Part shown: piece by piece, positions 45,436 through 55,666 of the stretch
Numbering within the stretch: position 1 is the stretch's first letter
How the letters are laid out: every line of letters begins with the position of its first letter
NCBI GenBank assembly: GCA_940671915.1
Contig: CALNVZ010000218.1
Location: forward strand, 38,835,257 to 38,899,256
Direction of reading: 5' to 3'
DNA: 64,000 bases
DNA from: Paracentrotus lividus
Lineage: Eukaryota > Echinodermata > Echinoidea > Camarodonta > Echinidae
Notes under the pieces: model-generated
Told to the model about the DNA's origin: nothing
Database searches by the model: none
Seen by the model: only the letters and a program-made list of their open reading frames with translations
Program-made: the position numbers and the translations under genes

Positions 45436-45690
45436 CCCCATTTTTTTTTAAGGGCCCCCTTCCCCTCTCCTTTTTCCTTCTTCTCTCTCTCTCTCTCTCT
45501 CTTCTTCTTTTTTTTTTTTTTTTTTTTTTTTCTTTTTTTTCCTTCCTTCATCTTTTCCCCTTTTTTCCCTTCCTCTTTCCCCCCTTTTTTCCTTCTCTTT
45601 TTTTTTTTTTTCTCCTTTTTTCTTCTTTCTTTTTTTTTCTTTCCTTTTTCTCCCTTTTTCTTCCTCTTTTCGGCGCCCCCTCGCGGCCCC
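45436..45690. repeat. Pyrimidine tract (T/C on the plus strand)
   Basis: About 240 bases of almost pure T and C with runs of T up to about 27. Mirror-like segments (TTCTTCTTTTTTTTTT, CCTTTTTTCCCTTCC). Open frames of F, S and P are artefacts. Confidence 0.9.
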
Positions 45691-45960
45691 CCGGGGGGCC
45701 CGGGCCCGTAAAGCCCCCCCCCCCAGAATACGCGCATGGCTGTTCTTTTCATGATATATTATGACTTACATATATTTACAGGTCATCCCATAAAAAGATT
45801 CTTTATTCTCCCTTTAGAATCAAGAAAAAAGAGGATTTTAGTACACTGTGATATGGGAAAGATCTCCCTGCATTACATCACACATCATGGTCGCGTTGCC
45901 AATTGGAGGATCTCCATATCATAAGTGATCTCAAAATCTAAAAATTCATATCTCTCTTAT

Positions 45961-48300
45961 TCATTGCCTGATTTTACTGAAACTTTCCCAATATGTTTTG
46001 GGGGTTTGTCTCCATTCACTGAAGCTAAATTCTCTAAGGGGATAATTCCCCTTTAACAGCATTATTTTTTTTTGGTTTATAGCTAGATTAAAAGGAATTG
46101 AGGTAAATAATATAATGACAGTAATCAAAGTAAGGGAGTCAGCATATCAAATCCAGTCAGGGTAAAAAAAAGTATATTTTATGTACCATTTTCTGTCTAA
46201 CTATCATTATGTGATGCATCAGGGCAATTCCATGATTAGTTTCGTTACATAATATGGTATAATGTTCGCTAAGGATGGCTTCTACGTGAAGATGCTTGGA
46301 TACTATTTTCCAATTTTCGTAGTGTCAATACCTATAGACCAACCCTACTTCACATCATCAAAGAGAATCATGAGGCATATTTCAATAAGTAATAACAGGT
46401 ACTTAAACTTTGGTTAGTTACGTTACCAAAAGTGGACATGGTTTTTTTGGGGGACTGACTTTGACCATAAAATTCCTCGAAATTACGTTTATCTAAAACA
46501 AACTGTGACATTCATGCTATTGCTGATGGGTTGGCAAGTCATGTAATATACTACATTTTATGAATAGCTTGATATTTTTCAGTAGAAACAACAAAAACAT
46601 GGTTAATTACGTTACAGTTACGTTGCATTTTGTCCAGTGAACTTCTAGAGGTCATTTCACCCCCTGGTAATCAATCAAATATGACAATAGCCTGTGAAAT
46701 ATGGAAATGCGTTCATCCTTTCCCTTTTAGCGAAATTTGCAAGGAGAAATATTACACGAATATTGTGTAAATTGCATTTTAGTGAAATTTACTGTCCCCA
46801 TGCAGTCCAACATGTACAATTTTAATGATGGTTTGAGATCTTGAAGATATTAACGAAAATAATTTTTTTTTAAACTGAATATGAAAGACCTTATTCTCGA
46901 ACATCCATGGCATTAGATTAGTAATAAATTTAACTTAGGAGACTCACTCCTTTTTTTTAAAATGTCCCCATAATTCATGGAATTGCCCATGCACATCAAC
47001 AAGTCGCCAGAAAAAAGTCAAAAATATTGGCAAACTAATTCCTATTTTATTACTTTCACTTGATCTTTTTTGCTCAATTTTTTGTATATAACAATTGAAA
47101 TATTGAAGTTTCAGACAAAAGAAGAAAAAGAAAAAAAAAACACTTCCCCCAAATTAGAAATTTGTTATTATGTTACTGATTTCCTAGACCCTTTTCTGAA
47201 TTTGCTTTGCGACCTGTCTCTCATTTTGATGTGATGCATCACATATATTAATTTAAGCAAATGAACATGAAAGATTACAAAATCACCCCCCCCCAAAAAA
47301 AAAAAAAAAAATTCAATTCATGAAACTTTAGACATTAATTGCTCTATTTGAATATGCAGCTTAAATCAAGAAGCCAATACTTTATTATTTTCATTAAAAA
47401 AATTCACTTCTCAAAGATTGGCTCTTTTATTTTTTTCTTTTTTTTTGTCAAGCGGACCCTGCTCGCCAGCGGGGGGGGGGTCGTTCGAACCCCCGAACCC
47501 CCTCTAGTTATGTGCTGCTATTTTTCACATTTTTAATTTGTTAGGCCTTAGGTCCTACAGTCTGTAGGGCTAGACCTACTATAATTTATTTTTAGTGCTG
47601 ACATGCCCCTCCCCCCTTCCCCCCCCCCCCCGCCTCAGTTAACACCATACCAAGAGCACTGCACAGTGATGATCACAATGTACGCCTGAATTCGTAACGC
47701 GTCAATGGTTATGGCGGTGGGGTCAACTCTGGTACCGGGGTCACTCACAGAGACTGATTTGTATGTATGCGATATGCATATACATGTACAATTGCACATG
47801 GTAAATCTCGTGATGTATGTCAACAGAGAAACTCTAAATCGTTCGTTTGCCCTCTACCTTTGATTGTTGGATTAGGCCAAACACAATATCAAGAACTTCG
47901 ACTACAAGGTAATTATTTCGTCGCAAGAGCTTGGCTCGAGAATATTTTAGCTATCAATGATATCCTCGAATTTGTCTCCTCATTTCGTGTGTGCGCGCTC
48001 ATCGACATCGCTCAGTCACTGTACGGTAATATAAAGTCAATGCCTGGGAGTGTATTACGTTAGAACTGTAGAAGTTGGAGCTCCGCCACTGCACTGGGGT
48101 GAATGTATTGAAAGGGGAACATAAAGCTTGATCTAGAGATACTCACTTAGTTTCTCACAGCTTGTAAGTCACAGAATTCAACATATCATATATTTGGCTA
48201 TAGATCTAGACCTCTACTAGTCTAACGTTAGATCTATCCTCGAATTTGTCATGTTTGTCTCCTCTCTTCTTGTGTGTGAGAGTCCACTGTGTATGGTGGT
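45961..48300. other. No gene recognised
   Basis: AT-rich. 47450-47510 has a long G run next to AACCCCCGAACCCCC. The open frame 47767-48063 (98 codons, plus strand) has no recognisable family, atypical composition and no splice context; I do not call it. Confidence 0.4.
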
Positions 48301-48937
48301 GTGACCATAATTCGCGCAGAACCTTAGTTCACGCACGACGGATATCTCAAAAAGTAATAAATATCGTGAAAATCTGATAGCACCATCAGAAAGAGGGACC
48401 AAAAATTGCTGAAGATCCAAACTTTCGTCACGGTATGGTGTAGATCTAGATCTCTATCGAATTGTGAAATTATTGACCAAACATCGGAAAATTGCGTGTC
48501 CGTTGCGAAAATTCTGAGATTTTTGACAAGGGTCTGGAAATCATCATTTTCCGAGTTAATGTCATAAAATTGTGAGGTGATATTAATATCATCTTATTCT
48601 ATGAAATTTTGACTTACAGTTAGGGGTCTACTGTTATTCCCTTTCCTGATAAATCTTTGTCAACCGCCTGTGCGGGAATTAAGGTCACACTGACCCACTG
48701 TTTTGTTGACTTTTTCAGCAGAATGCGCGATCGTTCGATCGACATAGAATTTTGAAATCGCGATATCGTCGAAACCCTTTGACCTAGTTCACTTCTTCGT
48801 TCGGCGATTCGGAGTTTATTTGGTATTTTGCCGTTTATTTGGTATTTATAGTTTTCGATGATTTTGTGTAAGACCTGAAATATTGTTGATTGAATGCCAC
48901 ATTTTGTATAATTTTTGAAATTTGCGCGAACTATGGT
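48301..48937. mobile_element. Possible MITE, GACCATAATTCGCGCA ends
   Basis: GACCATAATTCGCGCA at 48302 pairs with TTGCGCGAACTATGGTC at about 48918-48934. Only about 16-18 bases pair, so this is tentative. Confidence 0.4.
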
Positions 48938-49180
48938 CTCCCCTTCATACAAAGTCAATGACAATGTCAATAGTGTGGAATGATGTCTCCGCCGCTGACT
49001 AACGTTAGATGCAAGTCATAACGTGTCGTTAGGCCTAAATGAACGTGAGTGAATGGACTGGAGACTTTGCTGAACCTTGGTGTACTTCTTGACAGTCATT
49101 CCACAACACCAAATTTTAAATTTCAAGTCAATTGGGTGAGGGGTCATTTATTAATTGTCAAATTGAAAAGATTTAATCAG

Positions 49181-49558
49181 ACATGCCAAGTTAAAAAAAA
49201 AATTTGGGTGAGATCATTCACATCCTGTTTGAAAGCGGTGCGCATGCGGCGCGCGTTACCACATGTGCGCGCGCAGTAGTAATTTGTACACAAAAGAGGC
49301 GCGCGCGCACGCTTCACACGTTTCACGTAGTAAGCTATCTTGCATATAACGATTGCCTGCTTGAAAACATCGCACTTGCAACTGATGTGCGACAAAACTG
49401 CCGATATTTAGGGTTTTGAGACTCCAAAATAGTAAAAAAAAATCTATAATAATGCTACTTTTTCTCATTTTGCGTGAGAAATGGGGTGTTCTGCGTGAGA
49501 TCGTGAGACAGACTCGAAATGCGTGATTCTCACGCAAGATGCGTGAGACTTGGCATGT
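49181..49558. mobile_element. MITE with ACATGCCAAGT ends
   Basis: ACATGCCAAGT at 49181-49191 is inverted at 49548-49558 (ACTTGGCATGT). The right part has TCTCACGCAAGATGCGTGAG, a strong hairpin; the centre is rich in GCGCGCGC. Confidence 0.75.
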
Positions 49559-50212
49559 AGAGGTCTATGTTTAATTCAGATAACCTGCATAATTATGTTC
49601 CTGTTCCCTCTTCTCATACTCACTGGCACAGATACATAAACAATCAAAAGTTTCCTTGCCTGTTCACAGGATTTCATAATAGACTAGATCCACTACAAAA
49701 TGTTAAATTGAAACCATTACAAAAATGATTTAATTGCCGCTTCCCCCCTCCCCCCCCATCCTCGATTGAGATGGGAAGTATGAGAGAAAAATAGATAGAT
49801 CTCTACATGAAAATAAAGTGAGGAAAACGGTGAACAAAATGATGTGTGAAAGAGGAGAAGTGTCTGATTAATTAATGAACTTGACTGAAGATTCTGTTGA
49901 AAAAATTGCGGTATAATTTTTTAAAAGATAAAACTGGAAATTAGATAAATTACCATATTCAGGAATAAATAAGTTCCAACCCACTCCCTGTTCCCTAAGC
50001 TGCTGGATAAAATGAAAAGTTTTACAGTTTTTGCAATGTAAGTAGAGGGCATCTCACAGACCATTAAAAATAATATTCTAAAAATACATCAGAGAAAATG
50101 TTTTAATTTAATTAATTGATTTAATCATACTTCATGGCCTCTTTCAATATTCTCTCTCTTCGAATGCATGTTTCCTAGTCCTGCAATTCTTCATAACTTA
50201 TATTGGACAAGT

Positions 50213-50328
50213 CAGTGGCAGACCCAGCCCGATTAGACACAATACAATACAAGACTACACTGTATTATGCACAAACAATAGTGCGCACGTCGTAAGTATT
50301 GTGTCTAATCAGGCTAGGTCCGGCACCG
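50213..50328. mobile_element. 116 bp MITE with 5 bp target duplication
   Basis: CAGTGGCAGACCCAGCCC then GATTAGACACAATAC pairs with GTATTGTGTCTAATC and AGGCTAGGTCCGGCACCG. CAAGT flanks both ends directly. Confidence 0.8.
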
Positions 50329-51050
50329 CAAGTATTGTTGGGAAAGGTTTTTTGGAGTTTCTAAGAGACCAATTTTGCACCCGGAGTTTGCAATAGCTTC
50401 AAATTACTTTTTCTAATCTATTTCCCCAAAAATAAAAAAAATAAAATAAATAAAAAGCTTCAAAAATTTACTAGCTGGGGCATATTAAAGATATATCATG
50501 ATTTGCATGATTTTTTTTGTCCTCATCAAAAGGTTTTAATGTAAACTCAAGGTTTTCTTTGCCGACATTGGGCGTTCTTTTCTTTAAGTGTTGTACTGGA
50601 GTCGGCATTGACCTCTAGATTACTCACTTTTCCTACAAAAACTGGTCAAGTTCAACTCCAAAAAACTATTTAATTATTTGAGCACTGTCATTCACACTTT
50701 TTCTGTGCTATCATGATACTAAATTCAATCTGTAAATCCAGATTCAAGTATCAAAAACAATAATTAATACAAAGAAATTTGACTTAAAAGAGCCTGAATT
50801 TCGAGTGACACTATACACAAAACATACGGCGTTGTATGGCTTCAGCTGAACGATGTTTGAGCTTGCCCCTTTATGTATCCCACCTACATGTACCTTTGCC
50901 CGAAGGGCGCCACCCACCGACAAAAGCTATAATTTGCGATAAGGCTTGTAGCAGTTAGTGAGTAGACCTAGATTCTACTTACAGTTTTAGACAGAAATAT
51001 CCACCGTAGTTGTATAGAATCTCTAGATTCTATACAATCTCTAGATTCTA
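50329..51050. other. Nothing recognised
   Basis: AT-rich; a short doubled TCTAGATTCTATACAATC at about 51020-51050 next to the following element. Confidence 0.4.
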
Positions 51051-51052
51051 TA

Positions 51053-51522
51053 CAGTCTGTGTCACAAAAAAATGGTACAGTCGGGGAAAAAATCATTTAG
51101 GTGTGAAATCTTTTCATATAATGTGTGTCTTTGGTGCCAAATTAAAGCCAAAAGATTTTTCTTGCTGATGCGCTTTGTCCTGTTTAATTTGCTTTCGTAA
51201 AACAAAAGTTATGCTAAGTTTTGTGTGACGAGGAACAAATCGAAATTACGCACTTCTATTGTTCTGGAGCGCTGAATTCACAGTCATTATGCGAAATCAT
51301 ACACAAAGGCATGGGACGGCGTGCGAAAAAAGGGATTTTTCTTGATTGTAGAAAATTAGTCATATCTCAAAAAATACTGCACCAAATGTGATCAAAAAAA
51401 TTTCAAAAGAAAGTCTAATTTCCCTGCTTTATGAAAATACCAAACAATATCAAGTTGTCATTTATCTTCATACTATAAAAAAAAATGTTTTCCACTTGTA
51501 CTATTTTATTTGACACAGACTG
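51053..51522 (+). mobile_element. MITE with CAGTCTGTGTCA ends and TA target, copy A
   Basis: TA-CAGTCTGTGTCACAAAAA at the left; TATTTTATTTGACACAGACTG-TA at the right, inverted. 470 bases. GGTACAGTCGGGGAAAAAAT inside matches copy B at 54414 in inverse orientation. TA duplication fits Tc1/mariner-type mobilisation. Confidence 0.85.
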
Positions 51523-52028
51523 TATAGAGTCAGGAATTATTAAGGGCTAGAACTATTAGAATGAAAAAAAAAACAACAACAACAGTTTACCTTCTGAAAA
51601 TAATTCCTGCTTGCAGGGTGTTTTTTTTTTTTTGTGTGACTTCTTTTGAGTTCACCTAGACCTATGCTAATTAAAGTAAGGTCTTCTTATGCCCCCAAAA
51701 TATTTTGACCAATCAGAACACTCTGTGAGATCATGAACATGAATATTTATATTAGTTTGTGAATATTTATAGATGACCCACTTTATGAATGGAAACACAT
51801 GTCATATGTGCATGGGCAGATCCAATCCATACTAGGTATATTCATAACTGCCATGGATAACATATAGTCAGGCAGCTGACAGGATTTTGAGTAGATGAAC
51901 GAGGTACCAGCAGCTGAGTATTGGAAAAGATGAGAAAGAGCCCAATTTACGAAACTAAACATCTGGCAGTGCATCTCTGCTGCATAAGGTCCCTACAGCC
52001 GGGGGCGTCCAAAATGAGTGCCCATTTT

Positions 52029-54330
52029 AGGGCAAGTCCAAGCTATTTGATCACTCAAGAGGGAAATTTCAAAATGGTTCAAATAAGACAAACTTGGTGT
52101 CATTTAAAAGCCAAGATGTTAAAGTACATGAATTTTATAACGAAAAATAAAAAATGCTCATGAATGACCAATAATAAATGAATATATTTGCATAAATTAA
52201 AAATTTGAGTAACGCGTGGGACATTAAAAATTTTGGCTTTTTTAAAAGATATATTTTAAGTTTTACACATTTCTATCCCAATAGTAGTGGGACCTTAAAG
52301 TCTGAATGACAAGTTATCATGACTATGATTTCCAGTTTCTCAACTAATTAAATATGCAAATGAGGGATGGTACGAAATTGGCATGTCCCACGCGTTACTT
52401 TTTTAGGTCATTATTTCTCATTTGCAGAAAAAATAATGATTGAATTTTCATGAGACTTTCAAAAGACCAAATTTACAGTAGGCTTCATCATAATCAGAAG
52501 AAAAAAGTTTAGTCTGATTCATCTAATTAACACAATCTTTAATTAGATTTGGTAACGCGTGGGACATTTCAGTAACACGTGGGACAACGTGTGTAAAACG
52601 TATGGAGGTGCATTAAGTTTTGCCAAAAGGAAGTTGAAATTCCCTCTAAGCTTTTTGAACATTGAATGTCAGTTAACATGATCAGTATATCCATTTGCCA
52701 TCACCAAGACCTTTAATTAAACTGAAATTAATTAAAAATTACCTTTTCCCCCAAAGGAAACATGCTCTTGGGGATTTTCGCATGTGATGAAAAATGTGTT
52801 ATTTTTTATTTCTCATATCTATCAAACAATAACGTTTGTCTTGGCATAAAAGGCTGCACAATATAATTTCCTTCATAACAATGAAGAAAGTAAACTGTTT
52901 TTAAAGGGGTTATTTACATTATTTTAAGTTCTCACAAGCAGCTTTTTGTCATTTGGTGCATTAAAGGCATACATTAATGTTGCATGCTATGTACAGGTAG
53001 CCCTGGGCCCTATTATATAGTCTTTAATGAAGTAGTATGTAGTTTTAGACTGAAGCTTTATGCATTTGAGTTATTCCATAACTTCCATTGTTCATTCTTA
53101 TTCAAAGTTTGTCATTCAGAGAGAGACAATATGCTGTAGATGCTGTTAACATGTATTGTGGAAAATATCTTTAAGTTTCATTTCATATTGTGCGACCTAT
53201 CACATGCATATCTTTCTGTTTTTTTTTACCAAGTTTTGTTCACAAGGTACTATACATATACCTTCTTTTTGTCATGTAGTCACAAAACAGAATAAATGTA
53301 ATACTTGATGTACATGTATGTAAACATATGATTACTGAGGATTTAGTGTCCAAATTCAAGGTTTACGTTTGAAATTATTACATTATAATGTAAATATGAG
53401 ATGCACAGCTATACCCAATTGACTTTCACTACAGTAACAATGAAAACAGCTTTGCATTGATGATGATGGGCATTGTTACTATATACATGTAACATATGGT
53501 TCTAGAACATAGATCTACCCCTAGACAATTACCCCTTAGACAACTGCCTCCTCCCCCTCTAAAAATATACCCCATAACCCTACACCTAACCCATACCCTA
53601 TTTCTGGGGGTAGTCATCCTAGGGGTAATTGTCCAGGGGGTAGTTGTCCTGATACCAATAAATGTAATCTGAAGAGCCTATTTTCATCCATTTTCATGAG
53701 ACAATATTAAAATAATATCTTAAAGTACATTTATTCATGTAATAATTAATCAATTACATGTAATTGATTTTTAGTGATAAATAAAACATTTCCTCCAGGA
53801 AATGGAGTCAAAAATTATGTATCTGTTTTATTTGCTTTAATATAAATACCAAATTCACCTTTTTTTCATTTAAAGGTGTCATTTACAGTACATTATGCAT
53901 AATGACAAAAGTGTCCCACACGTTACTTGTCCCACGCGTTACTATACCTATCTTTTTAAAATTGACCTTGAGAGAAAACTAATTGATGAATGTTTATGAA
54001 ACTTTTGATGAATCTTCAGTAATAGATGTATAACAAGTTGTTTACAATGATTTTCCAGGATTGCAATTATTTTCACAATATTTCAGAAACAAAGTTGAAC
54101 AAGAAAAAAATATGATTTTTGTGGTCCCACGCGTTACTGGTGAATTAATTAGCATAAATTAATTATGTAACAAGCAATTCTGATTATTTTTGTTGTTTTG
54201 TATGAAGATACCTACTATCTACCAGAAACTACCCAAGAAATTAACTATGATTACTAAAGTTAAGATATAGGGCTAAATATACTTGTGATGTCCCACGCGT
54301 TACTAGTGCAAAATAGCTTGGACTTGCCCT
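52029..54330. mobile_element. 2.3 kb element with perfect 20 bp ends and TGTCCCACGCGTTAC motif array
   Basis: Left end AGGGCAAGTCCAAGCTATTT (52029-52048) and right end AAATAGCTTGGACTTGCCCT (54311-54330) are exact inverses. The 15-mer TGTCCCACGCGTTAC (or one-base variants) occurs at 52384, 53912, 53928, 54123 and 54289 on the plus strand and at 52208, 52552 and 52572 on the minus strand. No open frame over 80 codons, so no transposase is encoded. Confidence 0.88.
53505..53655. mobile_element. Small foldback nested in the 52.0-54.3 kb element
   Basis: CTACCCCTAGACAATTACCC at about 53515 pairs with GGGGTAATTGTCCAGGGGGT at about 53618. A related half-copy is at 12345-12430 (CTTCCTAGACAATTTCCCCG). 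Confidence 0.65.
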
Positions 54331-54413
54331 TTACAAAAAATTATATTTCCTCAAAAAGAATGCTCCGATGTTTTGATGGTTTACAGACAGATGGACAATA
54401 TGTGTGACACTCT

Positions 54414-54876
54414 ACAGTCTGTGTCAAATAAAATGGTACAGTTAGGAAACATTTTTTTATTGTATGAAGATTAATAACCACTTGTTCATGCTTGGTATTT
54501 TCATAAAGCAGGGAAAATGAGCTTTCTTCTGCAATTTTTTTCATCTCATTTGGTGCAGTAGATCTTGAGATATAAGTAGTTTTCTACAATCATTTAAAAT
54601 CCATTTTGCGCACGCCTTGCCATGCCTTTGTGTAAGTTTCGAACATAAGCTGCCAAAATTGACCTAAAAGAACAATAGGTTTGGGCAAAGTCAAATCTCT
54701 TGTCTTCACACAAAAATTACCTTAACTTTTGTTCTACAAAAGCAAATTATTTGAAATAAATTCTATCGACAAGAAAAATATATTGGCTTTAATCTGATAC
54801 CATATAAACATAACATTTGAAAAGATTTCATACCTCATTTATTTTTTCCCCGACTGTACCATTATTTTTGACACAC
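54414..54876 (-). mobile_element. MITE with CAGTCTGTGTCA ends, copy B (inverted relative to copy A)
   Basis: TA-CAGTCTGTGTCAAATAAA at the left; CCGACTGTACCATTATTTTT then GACACA at the right, where the last bases are worn. Aligns with copy A when inverted. Confidence 0.8.
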
Positions 54877-55629
54877 AAGATAATATGCGAACAGACGTGA
54901 AAGCGAGCACACAAAGCTTGTGCGTCCATGACGTTACAGCATCCGGAACATGTGCCTCATTAGTATAATTTTTACTGGTAAATTTTAACATTGAAATGTT
55001 GAAATAAGCTTTATTTCCGAATAAAATGAAATAAAACCTGTTAATTTACTGGAATTGTTGCATTTAAAGCACTGGTCGTGTCACTCACGCCTCATGACAC
55101 ATCATGTAGAGGTGGACCATTTTCTATAGAGAGGGAATGATTGATAAAGGACAATAAATGTCAAGAGAGGTACACTATTCATGTAAATATACCAGCACTT
55201 ATGGTACCGTTAGAGATGTACTTGTGCACAAATCCAACCATAACCAGTAATGGTCAGAAACCCATGTTTTTTTGTTGTTTTTTGTCGTGTCACTCACGCA
55301 CTGTTTTTTAATCATAATTTCCAGGACCAATTGTAAAATTCAAATCCAACTGGTAATGAAACATGCCACTCCTACGTTATACATAATATGGTAGTCATGA
55401 TCCATTAATTACCTACAAGTACAAAAATATGTGCCCTTCTATCAGTCCAAATGTCGTGACACTCATGTTTGAATATGACCTATGGTAGTTGGCATTGATT
55501 GCAGAATGTGTATGGTAACTTTTATGCCATAGGGCCCAGAAGTTTGCCTCATGTTCAATTCTGTACATGTATTAATTTTTTTTTTTTTTTTTTAAATATT
55601 TATTTACCTTTTTTTTTCTTGTCTTTCAG
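54877..55629. other. Nothing recognised upstream of the WTAP start exon
   Basis: AT-rich. The repeated phrase GTCGTGTCACTCACGC occurs near 55076 and 55284 and in part near 55453, possibly a weak repeat. A pyrimidine tract precedes the acceptor at 55629. Confidence 0.4.
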
Positions 55630-55666
55630 AAGCATCAAGATGACAGAAGAAAGTCCCAGAAAAAGG
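55630..55666 (+). CDS. WTAP: WTAP exon with start codon
   Basis: Acceptor TTGTCTTTCAG ends at 55629. ATG at 55640 starts MTEESPRKR, and the donor follows AGG at 55666 (GTAAAT), phase 0. The nine untranslated bases before the ATG are open in frame and compatible with the upstream exon at 32853-32893. Confidence 0.85.

Larger units (their letters stand above)
41640..45960. mobile_element. Large inverted-repeat element filled with GGCGCC tandem repeats
   Basis: The arm at about 41640-41870 pairs with the inverse of about 45690-45960: ATTGGCCACGCGGTCACC against the complement of GGTCGCGTTGCCAAT, AGAACAGC on both sides, then GCGCGTATCCAGG against CAGAATACGCGC. The interior is a 390-560 bp macro-repeat (41.9-44.1 kb), a 25-26 bp minisatellite (44.1-45.4 kb) and a pyrimidine tract. 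Confidence 0.75.

Noticed and set aside
45393..45752. Open frames of K/E/G and F/S/P
   Set aside because: Pyrimidine tract and poly(G) flanks.
47767..48063. 98-codon plus-strand open frame
   Set aside because: No recognisable family, no splice context, and no codon-level evidence; could be chance.
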